From: Panicum virgatum | Taxonomy: Eukaryota > Streptophyta > Magnoliopsida > Poales > Poaceae | Length of the DNA: 64,000 nt | Direction: 5' to 3' | Assembly (NCBI RefSeq): GCF_016808335.1 | Contig: NC_053142.1 | Location: 5,169,700-5,233,699, forward strand | Shown here: piece by piece, positions 34,895-46,421 of the stretch | How positions within the stretch are numbered: the first letter of the stretch is position 1 | Layout of the letters: each line of letters begins with the position of its first letter | Notes under the pieces: generated by a model | Told to the model about the DNA's origin: nothing | The model's database searches: none | The model's input: the letters and a program-made list of their open reading frames with translations, nothing else | Program-made: the position numbers and the translations under genes

Positions 34895-35709
34895 AGCTGG
34901 CATACCACCTGGCTGACACGATAGGGATCTATGCAATTGGACTCCTCTCCCTGAGCAGCGCGCCGCGCGACCACCGGCTCATGCCATTCTGGGCACCCTT
35001 CCTTCTCCTACACCGCAGCGGCTCGAACAGCATCACTGCGTACGCGTTCCATGACAACCTACTCTGGCTACGCCACCTGCAGGTCTTCATGGTGGAGGTG
35101 ATAACAGCAACATACATCCTCTAAAAGCATCTCCCTCGAGATGACACCTTCCTCATCCTGGCCGCCTTGTTGATGTGGGCGGTCGGCATCGGCAAGTATG
35201 CAGAGAGGGTTGTGGCAATCAAGGGCGGTAACATGAGCAGCATCGGAAACTCTCTCAAGAAGCAATCACTCGCTAGGCATCATCACTTCAATGATTGGGA
35301 TCAAGGATTACTGAAGAAAACCATCAACAAAGATGAAGCGTATTTGCGTTGTGCTCATTACATGTTCCACATATGCAAGCATGCAACGGTGGATTCTTGG
35401 CTATAGAAAGATCCTGAGCACAACACCTTTGAGATGCTGAGGGCTCTTAGGAAGGAAGGCTCCAAGGGCATGTGGGCATTCGCGGAGATGGAGCTCTCCC
35501 TGTTGTACGACATCCTCTACCCCAAGGCTGCCGTGATCCACACTTGGCCAGGTTACTTCATCCGTTTTGCCTCATCTGCCGCCATTGCTGCCTCGTCTCT
35601 GCTGTTCCATTTCAGTGGTAGGGATGGTCACAAGGTAGATGTTGCCGTCACGTATGCCTTGCTGGCTGGGGCATTCCTTATGGAGGCAGCATCCCTGTTG
35701 AATGCCCTA

Positions 35710-36542
35710 GGCCCTCTCCTCGGCCGGGAATGGAGGCATATGGACCTTGAACTGACATTAGGGACCAATAGGGAGCTGCCACGTCGAAGGAGTAAGGAGG
35801 TGGGGCCCATGGGCCGGCCCCACCAGCCTTCTCCTTTTGGTCCAGTGACTGCCCTGTGGGCCCTCTAGCTCCTGGATGCTGACATGACTGTTTTTTATGT
35901 CAGTTTTCCTATCTAGTGGGCCCTCCAATCCATGTGATGCTCGTGTGGTGGCGTCTGATTGGATGACATCTTGCTCCTTGGATTAAAAGGGTCTGATTGC
36001 CCTTCATTTCCAGCTAAAACCTGCACTCATAGAAATCTAGAGGGACATGTGGAATTCGGTGATTTATTAGTGACATGAGTGTAAGTAATGCAAGCCCATC
36101 CACTTATTGTATCCATATTGACGCTGAGAAATGGTTGTTAGCGAGCGTCAATAGGGGCCCACTAGGCCGTCGGCCGACCAGGGTGGTCGGCCGGCCACCC
36201 AGTGGCCCCAACCGCCCCCCAACTACTGGGGGCTGGGCTGTCCTGGGCCTCCTTTTGTCTGATCACCAGGGTATGGCCTGTCTTAAGTAGATTTGTTTTG
36301 GTTCTTGGGCTACACTTGGTCGAATTGAGCCTGAATCTATGCTCTGATATTTTTTGTGATTTTCTGTCAGGCTAAAGTGTGCTTGCAACCTGCATATTAG
36401 CTCAAAAACACATCTTGCATATTCTAAAAGGTAAAGTGTGGTTTAGTGATTTATTTGGATAAAGATGCGCATAAGAAATGCAAACTCTCATAATTTTCTG
36501 ATCAAATTGACGCCTAGAAATGGTCGTTAGTGAGCGTCAACA
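35710..36542 (-). mobile_element. Two related gypsy LTR pieces in tandem
   Basis: The minus strand at 36542 starts TGTTGACGCTCACTAACGAC and is closely similar to the solo LTR at 19498-21048. A second, more diverged start (TATTGACGCTCGCTAACAAC) lies at about 36145, and shared flanking phrases show both are LTR 5' ends. The left end at 35710 abuts truncated DUF4220 copy D. Confidence 0.6.
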
Positions 36543-36558
36543 AGATCCCCAAGCTATC

Positions 36559-36579
36559 CTTTGCTCGTCCCGAGCAAAG
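36559..36579. other. 9-bp perfect hairpin before the gypsy 3' LTR
   Basis: CTTTGCTCG-TCC-CGAGCAAAG forms a perfect stem of nine pairs with a three-base loop. It lies 16 bp from the LTR start. Confidence 0.8.
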
Positions 36580-38154
36580 CAGGACAAATCAAGTTGTTGA
36601 TCAGAAAATCACTTTGACTCCTATCTACCTACCGTGTCATAGTCTAAAGCAAACATATTCATCTATAAGTTTGAATGAGTTGGCTCTCATACGTTTGCTC
36701 TAGTACCTTACTCCTCCATGGGGCTTTTTAGCTGTCTTCTTGTCTTGGGTTGTTGAGAGTTAGAACGGTTCGCAAAAGCAATACTCACTTGTTTATAGAT
36801 CTGCAACCCTTCTGGAGATATTTTGAAGAGGATTTTTGAAAATATGGCTCCGTTCCCCAAAATGATTCTCTCGAAGCACTCAACTTTTATTATCCTCACC
36901 AGGCAGTATCTGCCTTGGGTCTTCCCTACTGTAGATAAAGCTTTTGTGGAGCTCAAGGTAGGGTAAGAACAGGTCATACTTGCATTCCATATATTGTAAA
37001 GTCAAAGAGAGGATTCATGGAGAAACAAGTCATGCAATCTCGATCAAAAGGTGCACGTGTGTGGATGGATAGATGAATGGTGGTATGGCTTACTCCTTAA
37101 AGCATTGGTTCTCTCTCTCTTATATCATCCCCCTTTTTTCAGATATGACAACCCCTCTCTTTCTTTTCTCTCTCTCTGTTTTTTTTGCCATGCTTCTTTG
37201 GCATGTCATCTTTTCTCTTTTTGGGGCAACCATAGTCTAATATCGTATCTTATTTTTGGGATGTTCTACGAGAGAGTCTACCAAAATATGGAGCATTTAT
37301 TGATGGATGATGGTGATGCTAATTCCCGATGTAGGAATGTCGCAAGTGGATGGGGACATGTACGTGCTTATGATCGAGAAAGCATGAAAAGATTCTCACT
37401 AGGGTCACAAAATTTGACAAAACTCAATAGAATGTCAAGCAACATATGTATAAGGTTTTCTCTCGGTGTATGACATATGGCTCTGGTAGCACTTGCTTAT
37501 CACTAAGGAACTTGCCTTTTTGATCTTTTTGAAAACAAAAACTCCAGAATTCAAGCATTACTAGAACAAGGTCGTACGACTTTATTTACCATATCTATAC
37601 TCGCAACAACCTAGACTTAGATCAAGCATATGCAACCCACAAAACTTTCAAGTTTATGGCAAAGTGTTTACATAGCCAACAGACTTAAACTTAGGAGAAC
37701 TCTTATAGTCAAAATCTAGACAAAACAGACAAGGTAGAACAAAGCAAAACTCATCCTTTCAACTTTCATATGAAGTTAAAACATTCTTACCGCGTATGAT
37801 AAAGGGAAATAAAGCAGTAAATATTTATTTTGTTTCCAAAATTTATCTAATTTATTCAAAAGAAAATAAAGGGATATAGTTGACTTAGGGGAGGGGGCCT
37901 CCCCCCAAGTTAACTCTTTGTTTAGGGTCCGAAAAGTAGGACCTTTCTCCATACCTGATTAGGTTGAGGTCATTTCGTCCGTACCTGGAGAAGTAGTAGC
38001 GACGATGACGTCTTCTTCTTCTTTCGCCACATCTTCTTGGTCTTATTTGTTGGCATAGATGGCGCAGGAGTAGGATCCTCGGTCTTCGCAACTTTTGAAT
38101 TACCCTTCTTCTTAGATCTTTTTCATCTTATCTGATCATCCTTTATGAACATCT

Positions 38155-38667
38155 TTATGAAACAGATAAGGCTGTCTTTCTGAGAAGGTGTGACTTCGAC
38201 TTTTTGATCTTCTGAGGATTTGGCCCAAATTTGATCCGGATCATTAAGCATTGCTCCTTTTTAGGCCGGTAGTCAAATTTCTCCTCTTTACCATTGACAT
38301 GGAGTCGGATTTCTCCGGACCTAACATCGATGTGTGCATCTGCTATATTAAAGAATGGCCGTCCTAGAATGAAGGTGATTTCCTTCTGATTATCCATATC
38401 AAGTACCACAAAGTCGACTGGGACAAAACAGTCCCGCACCCTCACTGGAACATCCTCAGCGATTCACTCTGGGTGTCGTACCGAGGAGTCAACCATCTGC
38501 AACTGTGTAGGTATTGGAGTCAACACTGAGTAGTTGAGCTGGTCAAAGACTGCCTTAGGCATCACATTGACACTGGCACCCAGATCACATAGGGATTTGT
38601 CGAAGCTCTGTGCCCCTATCGAACATCTGATAGTGGCGCACCCTGAATCCTTTTTCTTCTCAGGCAA
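38155..38667 (-). pseudogene. Gypsy retropepsin (aspartic protease) fragment
   Basis: CDLGASVNVMPKAVFDQLNY is the active-site block (DLGA in place of the usual DTGA or DSGA) and EITFILGRPFFNIADAHIDV is the ILGRPF flap-side block of plant gypsy proteases. One TGA (38464-38466), where related proteins have a glycine codon, splits the frame. The upstream gag and downstream RT are missing. Confidence 0.8.
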
Positions 38668-38760
38668 TTATTGAAGTATAGCTGCACTGCATGCCTCAGT
38701 AAGCTCGATTACTTCAGTAACACAACCATTTGTCCCATTGATTGTGTTGTCATATGATCA

Positions 38761-39582
38761 TCAAAATCACTCGAAATAGTATAAATGGTGCCATGTTTGT
38801 TACAGTGGCTTCATCTGAACTAGTCATCTTCTATTTAATTTAGTGGATGGGTGATATTTGTCAAATAAAGCGACACCAATTAACTCACTGAAAGGGAAAA
38901 TGTTTGAATTGGCATCATCAAGTGTCTGTCATAGAGACCTATTCAACTTGTTAGATTCATCAAGTTTTTGTATCATCACCATTAACATATATATTATAAA
39001 ATAACTATTTTCTTGAAGGAGGGAGCTCTTTTTTAACTAATTACTAAAAGAGCTCGTATTGGTACATAAAAAGATACCGTCCTCATCCACTCTGCTCGCG
39101 CCTCCAACCAGACCATCATTCTGTCAACGCTTTGTGCATATTAGTTGAGTACACAGTGCATCCAACAGTACATAGGTCACAAGGCTGGATGAAATCGATC
39201 CTGGACGCTGGACTGATGGTTCTAGAATTGAATGAGGGAGCAAGGGGAAAGGAAAACCGCAGTGACCAGATTTTCTGGATCAAGGGTTTCTACCATTGGA
39301 ACCATGCACATTAAATTCAGGCATAATGAAAATAAGCAGTAGGCCACAAGTAACTCAAGTAGCAGAGTATATGGAATATAAGATATTTAGCTTCAACAAT
39401 AGAGCATTACAAATGAGCCAATGACAGCAGGAAAGTGTGGATGCAAAACTATTTATTCTAACAGATATGACTGCTCTGATCGAGGAGCCAATATGGTTTT
39501 GTTCATATATATGTCGTCAGACACAAGGAGCTATTGCTTTCATATAGTAAGTTCATGTTGAAGTATCAGTTCAGAAGAAAGT
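38761..39582. other. Intergenic, 3' flank of the receptor kinase
   Basis: No coding sequence or repeat family recognised. AT-rich in parts. A small inverted match (GAGCTCTTTTTT and AAAAGAGCTC) lies near 39025-39055. Confidence 0.4.
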
Positions 39583-42027
39583 TCATGGTAAAGTAGAGCT
39601 TCCCAGTATAGTCTCAAGTAGCCTTGGCACTGGGGGCATGCCAAGGTCTACTAGACCCTCAAGAACCTGAACCACATTACCCATTGTTGGGCGATCAAAT
39701 TCATTGTCTTGAATGCACCAACATGCAACTTTGCAAGATCTTTCAACCTCCTCTGTGTTTATCTCACCAAGTAATTGGTGATCGATTAAGCTACCAAAGT
39801 CCTCCACCTGAACCTTCCGTGCAGCTTTTAGAGGAAAATAAACAGCATGATCACCACTAGTTTTACATTCTTCGGATTTGTTCCTCCTTCCTGATACAAT
39901 TTCAAATAGTAACATTCCATAGCTATAAACGTCAACCTTTTGTGTGATAGGGACCCCACTAATCCATTCTGGTGCGAGATACCCGATAGTTCCTCTCATC
40001 GTAGTAAGAACACGACTGAAGTCTCTCCCTAAAAGTTTTGCCATCCCAAAGTCTGCAATCTTAGGAACAAATGATGTATCAAGAAGTATATTTTCTGGCT
40101 TAACATCACAATGTATGATGCATTCACGACAACTCTCGTGTAAGTAGGACAACCCTTTTGCAATCCCTATGGCAATTTGGTACCTTGTGCCCCAATTTAG
40201 TATAGTACCGTTGCTTCGAAACAAATGAACATCAAGAGAGCGATTCTGCATATACTCATAAACAATAATCCTTCTATCACCTTCCGAACAGAAACCAATC
40301 AATTTTACTAAATTAACATGTTGAATCATTCCAATTGTACTGACCTCAGCTCTGAATTGCTTTTCTCCTTGGCATGCACCAGTAAGAGTTTTTACCGCTA
40401 TGCCAGTTGAGTCACTTAGAATCCCCTTGAACACATTACCAAAACCACCTCCACCAATCTTCTCCGAGAAACTTTTGGTTGCACGCTGCAAATCAACATA
40501 TCTAAAAGCTAAAACTCCACCACTACCTTTCATGCTGTTTGAATCATTGCACGACTTGCGCTTCTTCCTCTGAATAACTAGTAACAGCACAACAACAAAC
40601 AAAACCAAAGCAAAAACACTTGCACCAATGAGAATACCAATGATCATTCGCCTTCTCCCACTATTTCCCCAACTTTGCACATCTTCAGCAGCAAGGCGTA
40701 GGTAAAGGATCTCTCCATTAGTATCTGTTGTACCATTATGCTGCTTTACATTAAGTAGTTCACCTTTCCATATCGAGCAGCCGCCTGTACTGTATGAATA
40801 TGCTGTGCAAGAACAATTACTTAGACAAACATTCATACATTCCTGTGCACTTGCAACAGCTTCCATGGCATGAGCATTGTCAGGCAATCTGCTGACACTA
40901 GGTATGGGAAAGAATTGGTCAGTCAACTCTTTTGTGGTTTTGTTCCTACTGCATTCTAGTTGAGTATTTCTCATGCAGCCACCCCTCTTGTAATCTAGGT
41001 TCCAGTCCTTGGGCGACTTCACAGAGAACCCTGCCATGCAGGTGCACAATAGTGGAAGTGTGTTGTCATTGCAGATTGTGAAAGGTCCACATACAGCGAA
41101 AACATCACATGAACCCTTGGGTTGGGTGTAGAGTGTTTCCAAATCTTGCAAGGCATTGACCCAAATAAGCATCTTGGTCAGGCCATTGGAGTCAAGTAGG
41201 ATGAATGCGGTCACCGCCTCATCGAACGTGTTGACAGTCCAATATTCTTCTTCACGGGTGTCGATGAATTTGACAAAGGCAAAAGCATTGGCAGACATTT
41301 CAGGGACCGAGGAGAAATACTTCCCATTCCATTCGCCCGTGGAGAAATACACTGTAGATGTGTTGCAAAGCTTATCAACTATTTGCTTGGAACCACCCGG
41401 GTCATGCTCCATGCAGTATGAGCCCGAGGCTGGGTCTACTAGGTTCTTCTTTGACACAACCCTATACTTCATACCAGTGACCTTGTTGTGGCCAATCTTC
41501 CCGCCAGGGAGGACAACATCTGTTGGGTGGTCAAAGCTCTGCCATAAAACTCTGGTGGCTTCCGAGGCATCTTGTATGACAAGGTTTCCGTTATCGGAGA
41601 GCACAGCAATGATGTTGCTACTGGATTTTGTTCTACTAAAAATCTTGGTGGACCAGATTTCAGACTTTGCTACATGGTTCACGATGACTAGATTGCCATC
41701 TGCTGTGAATGTGAGCTTTGACATGTTGAGGGAGGGCTCTGGTATTGGCATATCTCTATTGGCAACCCACACATCTATGAACTTGGGGATCTTGTTGAAC
41801 CATATGCCTAGGTACCAGTTGGGCAAAGTGGTGTTCCCAGATGACTTACTGGAGCCTGTTTGGAAGAAGCCGAGCGCGAACTTGCCGTTGGTGGAGACCA
41901 GCCGCTCGCTACTGTTGAGCGCTCTGCCTGCTGCCAGAGTGCTGCCAGTTGCAGCAGCACAAGAATGGTAGCTAATAAATCCTAGGCACAAGAGCAGCCA
42001 AAACAGTATGAGGCAAGGACGAAACAT
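39583..42027 (-). CDS. G-type lectin S-receptor-like serine/threonine kinase
   Basis: Intronless, 814 residues from the ATG at 42027. I chose this start because a signal peptide follows at once (MFRPCLILFWLLLCLGF); an in-frame ATG at 42159 would add 44 residues with no signal character. In order: bulb-type lectin domain (about 30-165, with NWYLGIWFNKIP and WQSFDHPTDVVLPG), S-locus glycoprotein region with Cys-rich CDVFAVCGPFTICN (about 306), PAN domain (about 385-450), transmembrane helix (about 461-486) and kinase domain (about 522-795). The kinase has a GGGGFGNVF loop, the AVK lysine (about 546), HCDVKPEN (about 639-646) and DFG (about 659-661). The HCD in place of HRD marks a non-RD kinase. 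Predicted plasma-membrane receptor. The ligand is unknown. All catalytic motifs are intact. Confidence 0.95.
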   Translation of the reverse strand: MFRPCLILFWLLLCLGFISYHSCAAATGSTLAAGRALNSSERLVSTNGKFALGFFQTGSSKSSGNTTLPNWYLGIWFNKIPKFIDVWVANRDMPIPEPSLNMSKLTFTADGNLVIVNHVAKSEIWSTKIFSRTKSSSNIIAVLSDNGNLVIQDASEATRVLWQSFDHPTDVVLPGGKIGHNKVTGMKYRVVSKKNLVDPASGSYCMEHDPGGSKQIVDKLCNTSTVYFSTGEWNGKYFSSVPEMSANAFAFVKFIDTREEEYWTVNTFDEAVTAFILLDSNGLTKMLIWVNALQDLETLYTQPKGSCDVFAVCGPFTICNDNTLPLLCTCMAGFSVKSPKDWNLDYKRGGCMRNTQLECSRNKTTKELTDQFFPIPSVSRLPDNAHAMEAVASAQECMNVCLSNCSCTAYSYSTGGCSIWKGELLNVKQHNGTTDTNGEILYLRLAAEDVQSWGNSGRRRMIIGILIGASVFALVLFVVVLLLVIQRKKRKSCNDSNSMKGSGGVLAFRYVDLQRATKSFSEKIGGGGFGNVFKGILSDSTGIAVKTLTGACQGEKQFRAEVSTIGMIQHVNLVKLIGFCSEGDRRIIVYEYMQNRSLDVHLFRSNGTILNWGTRYQIAIGIAKGLSYLHESCRECIIHCDVKPENILLDTSFVPKIADFGMAKLLGRDFSRVLTTMRGTIGYLAPEWISGVPITQKVDVYSYGMLLFEIVSGRRNKSEECKTSGDHAVYFPLKAARKVQVEDFGSLIDHQLLGEINTEEVERSCKVACWCIQDNEFDRPTMGNVVQVLEGLVDLGMPPVPRLLETILGSSTLP

Positions 42028-42335
42028 GGCGACTTGTGGGATGGGATCAGAGAGGAGAGTTGCAGACGAGGAATCAACTATGGAAGGATGTATTCTTTGG
42101 TGCATCTGTCTAGCACAACAACCTGAACTGGAGGCGACAGACAGGGGGTATGAGTCCATGGGTAGTGTGTGGCCGTGTGAGTGACGCTAGCTGGACACAT
42201 GATGCACGGCAGGGTGGATGGGGGTAGCAAGTGAGAACATATGACCACCTTTTTACTAAAGGCAAACAGCAGCGTGGAAATTTTGTGCACTTACAGGATA
42301 CACACGGCCAGTGTAGTCTTGTTGTGCTTTAATAG
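42028..42335. promoter_or_regulatory. 5' leader and proximal upstream region of the receptor kinase
   Basis: Contains the in-frame ATG at 42159 and no clear TATA box. No other gene seen. Confidence 0.35.
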
Positions 42336-42540
42336 GTCCATCTGGGCATGCACGATAGGTCTCATTGGAATTCGACCTGCTGGTGGGTGTGAGGCGTGTC
42401 AACTTCCACGTTCACGAGCATACGACCGAGTCGAATACTCTAATGACTTTTCTTAATTAGATTAAGTGTGATCTGACTTGCTGACTACTCTTAATGACCC
42501 ACCGGCTTATGCCTCTGGTTGTAACCCTCCCTATCTGCTG
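42336..42540. repeat. Direct repeat, copy 1, upstream of the receptor kinase
   Basis: This matches 42818-43010, sharing GACCTGCTGGTGGGTG, GTGTCAACTTCCACGTTCAC and TTAATTAGATTAAGTGTGAT. An LTR fragment separates the copies. Confidence 0.9.
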
Positions 42541-42544
42541 TTCA

Positions 42545-42817
42545 GAAGAGAAAGTGAAAGTTTAGCACTTCAGCGACTTCAAGATGACTGTGGAGGAAGC
42601 CGCGGCTGCGGTACTCATCTAGGATATTGGTGAAATAACTAAAGACCTTTTTTTTATTTGTCGGAGTGTAATAAAGTTATTTTCTCTATTTTGCTTACGT
42701 TTTGGATACTGTCTCTTAATATATTTACTTATAATGTCTATCATATATGTGTATACTTGATTCTAGCGCATATATGAGATTTATCTCATTTCTTAATTAA
42801 ATGGGGTGTGACACTTG
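42545..42817 (+). mobile_element. 3' fragment of a TGTAACATCCCG-family gypsy LTR
   Basis: It ends CTTGATTCTAGCGCATATAT, then GGGGTGTGACA, like the end of the LTR at 14861-16494. The 5' part of the LTR is absent. It lies between two direct repeats of host sequence. Confidence 0.6.
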
Positions 42818-43010
42818 GCATGCACCATAGGTCTCATGGGAATTGGACCTGCTGGTGGGTGGGAGGCGTGTCAACTTCCACGTTCACGAGCATAGACTGA
42901 GTCAGAATGACTTTTCTTAATTAGATTAAGTGTGATCTGACTTGCTGACTTCTCTTAATGACCCACCTGCTTATCCCTCTGGTTGTCACCCAGCCGTTAC
43001 AGACAGATGT
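42818..43010. repeat. Direct repeat, copy 2
   Basis: Second copy of 42336-42540, about 90% similar by eye. From 43011 to 43615 nothing is recognised. Confidence 0.9.
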
Positions 43011-44719
43011 ATTTCTAGCAGGTTCAGAAACAAATGTCTACATACTCATTACGTATAGGGTACGAGTATTTTGAATATATACATATAGTTATCGTGTTCT
43101 TAAATATTTATCATATTTCTGGTGAAATTTGCTATTTTAATGTGGCGACTCAACAACCAGAATGGTGGTTTTAGCCTAAAGTATGACTTGATGACAAACA
43201 TGAAAACGAAATGAAGAATACAAAAAAAAGAGCCTTGTGCTAGCTGTACTAGAAAGCGACGGAACAGAGGAATGTTGAAACAGGGGAGTGCTACCCCAAA
43301 GTTTCTTACTGCTGTGGCATTCGGCAGACGATAGTAAGATAAAAAAAAGAGTTATACAAGTGCACGTAGTTGGTAATATACACTTAAAATATTTAGCTTC
43401 TTGCAGCTTTGCATGGCTTGCTGCTCCAAAAATAACTACGCCAACACTAATGAAGGAATAAATAATAACTAGCTAAACAACAATGAACAATTTCGTTGCA
43501 TGCTTGTAACTTGTGATGATATATGGATAGAAATGAATTAACTCTATGATGGACAAGTTTCAGATACAGAAGACAGAACAAGATTTGCTCATAATAAACT
43601 GCGGCACTATAATAATTAACCCTGACGCCTCTGTTGTGCACGTGCAGCAGTATAAGCATTGAGATGAAGGTAGTCTGTCATAATCCACAAGATCGTAGTC
43701 AACTCACCACCATTGCTGAGCTTCTTGGCATGGGACTCCCTGCTGCATCTATTGGCCCCATACACAAGAAAGTCTTTCCACACGTCAAGGAGTAGTTGCA
43801 ACATGGCCGTCCTTCCTTTCTTCTCCATCCTGTCAAGTAGCTTTTTAGCAACACTGTAGGAAAATACAGGCGCGGCACAGCAAGGGTGGGTTTTGGTTTC
43901 TCCGTGAATAGGAACTTTGCATGGTTTTCTACGTGCTGCGATCCAGCGGAATTAGGGTCATCATGCAGGCTGAAGAAAGCCTTAAGTTTTGCGAATACGG
44001 CCCCCTTTTGATGTTCCAGACTGCGATCCCACATTTCGGTAAGATTATTGCGGGTTATTTGCCGGTATAACATGCTGTGAGCCTGGTAGCATGTAGGGGC
44101 GGTCCACCAGCAGGAAAATGATGTAGTTGGATAGGGTCCGGATGTCCTTCACCTGGTCTCCTGCATCCTCGGCGTCGTCATATCCTCTGCTTTTGGTGAT
44201 GAAAACTTCTGTAATTCTGTTGCGATGTGCCAAATGATGATGCCCTCTTGGAATTCGACTCCAATGTCGTTTTCTTGTTCAGATAGATTTGTACAGGCCC
44301 ATCTCCTGATGAACATAAAAAGCACATTGACCCCGGTCCATTGTGATCACACCCTGCATGTTCAATCCCCTCCTCGCTAGGCGCTTTGTGTACTCTAACA
44401 GCTGGTACTTCAGGTCTTCTGAAAGTTGGACGCTCCCCGAATAATAGTGCCTGAGCCACCATTCCTGATATCCTAGCATCCTGGCAATTCTGCCCACCAG
44501 TGGGTCGTAGGCTCTGTTGTGGTGGCTGGAAACATGAAGCATGTTGTATTGCCCAATCTTGCCGGACCACCTTCGCGCCGATCTGCTGTTCCTGCCTGTT
44601 CCCATGATCGCCTTGACAAGCCAGCGAAGTCGATCCCACCTGCCGGTGCAGAGAGCGGCGTACCGGAGCCAACTTCATCAGGTGTTGCACAAGAAGGCAT
44701 ATGTCCAGCTTGACTCTAC

Positions 44720-45283
44720 TGTTAGATTTAATTATCCATAAACAAGATCTTAGCTTAGCCTAATCATGATCACTAATTTAACTTAATGCAGAATTAATTA
44801 CTTAAGAACTAACCAGTGCCTGTAGTCATCACGAATGCCTCTATTCTTGAAGATTTGTTGATGTAGATGAAGTAGACTTGACCTTCACCAATTAGAGAGA
44901 TTTAGATCTCTCTGTTGATGAAGTTCTTGATGTCGATGATGAACAGCAACTTCTCCTTATACCCTGCCACGAAGTAGATGAGGAAGTCGTGCTGTAGATG
45001 TAGATGAACAGCAGGACAAAGCTTCTGCTTCCCTTCAGCACGCTTAGTAATCGGATTTAGAGTGGCTAATCACATTTAGGGTTTTCAGATAATAAAAATG
45101 AGTCAGCCACCCCTTAGATTTATAGTGCTACGGGTGCAGGGCCTTGCCCTCAGTTTAGAAACTAATCTGGGCCCACCGATTACAGCCCATTAACTTTCTT
45201 AATCACGTTTAGGTGGATTAAATGTTTTCCTGATGTTGTTTGTTTTTCCTTAACAGTGAAGATCACTTTCCAAAACTCCAACA
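44720..45283 (-). repeat. 3' LTR of the copia element
   Basis: 564 bp with TG...CA ends. It matches the 5' LTR at 50571-51135 with few differences, so the insertion is young relative to the gene it breaks. Confidence 0.93.
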
Positions 45284-46384
45284 TTCTCCCACTTGATCGA
45301 ACGATTAATAACTTATGTTCCCTTTAAACTTATGTTCACACTCAGTACAATAGTAAGACCGGACCAATGTGTCATTGGTAGTATTTAATTCACTACCGGG
45401 ACTCCATTACCCACAGTTCACTGCAATACTTTGATAGAACGCTTATCTCTTATTTGAGAACGATCATGTACCCAGAATCAGCTCCAAGACGGCTCGCAAA
45501 TCCCATACTTAATTTCGCGAAAATTTAAATGGGATGAGCGACATGTCTTTAATAAGATTTGCTAGCATTAACTCAATCTTATTTCTTTAGCTTTAATTAC
45601 TTGATCCTAGGACCTTTCTTTCACAACATAATATTTAATCATCAATAGTCTAGACATCGTCAATAATTATGTTGTTACTCGAATGAATACCGCAATCATA
45701 GCAGTATCAATTTGCTATTCTTAGATTTTATACCGGAATATAACTCTTAAACTTGATGAGTTAAAACATGCTTTATACAATCTTAGCTTTCATTATGCTA
45801 AGTTTGCTTAGAGCTCTCAATATAATTGCTCTTTTCTGCAAGAGTGAAGGATATAATCTAATGTGCACTTTTACATCCATACACTCATATAGAACTCTTA
45901 ACTGAATAGTTCATAATAAACAAGCATGCTAAAGTGTCTTTCTTCTTATCCAGTGGACCACCCATGGATAAAATTCAAAGACATAAATCTTTCTGGTTTG
46001 CAAATGCCAAGTCAACCACTTAAAGACTCATGCATGGGCTTCAGATAGCTGAAGCATAAGGAACGTCTTCCTTTTCTTTATCTTAACTTTATTCTTAGGA
46101 TATTTAGACATAATTTGCTTCATTAAGCAAATAGAACAACGTATCTTAACATTATTCTCATTTTATTACTTTAGACAACTTATGTCTCTATTAATAATCC
46201 TAACACTTCCTTGGTCCAATCTTAGTGTATATTGATGCCCAAAACATAAGAGGCTTTCACCAAGATTACTTTAAATCTGATTGAATGATACAAAAGCTCT
46301 TGATCTTAGCAGCATATTAAGATGACCACTTTGGTTAGTAGAGCATCATCCATTAAAAGTATTAGGATAATAACCTTTTTCACC

Positions 46385-46388
<4 letters not shown>

Positions 46389-46418
<30 letters not shown>
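46389..46418. repeat. (GT)15 microsatellite
   Basis: An uninterrupted GT run followed by ATACATATATAT, within the non-coding interior of the copia element. Confidence 0.97.

Positions 46419-46421
<3 letters not shown>

Larger units (their letters stand above)
33910..35709 (+). pseudogene. DUF4220-family copy D, interrupted and truncated
   Basis: The start MAVNPLHLWNCWAIQILLLF and the blocks HRLMPFWAPFLLLH, KYAERVVAIKGGNMSSIG and FAEMELSLLYDILYPKAAVI align in order with the open DUF4220 gene. The opposite strand from copies A, B and the open gene is used. A hAT-like element (34060-34894) sits inside the third hydrophobic block. TAA at 35122-35124 replaces a tyrosine codon, and TAG at 35404-35406 ends the next part. 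Homology stops at about 35709 inside the region before DUF594, where gypsy-like sequence begins. It is the most diverged copy here. Confidence 0.88.
36543..38760 (-). mobile_element. Gypsy internal region with pol mostly deleted
   Basis: Upstream (minus strand) of the 36146-36542 LTR is the purine-rich GGATAGCTTGGGGATC stretch expected before a 3' LTR, preceded by a hairpin TTTGCTCGGGACGAGCAAAG. The only coding sequence is a retropepsin (38155-38667). RT, RNase H and integrase are absent from 36.6-38.1 kb, where AT-rich non-coding sequence lies. Confidence 0.62.

Noticed and set aside
41156..41971. 271-codon plus-strand frame
   Set aside because: Antisense shadow of the receptor kinase lectin region.
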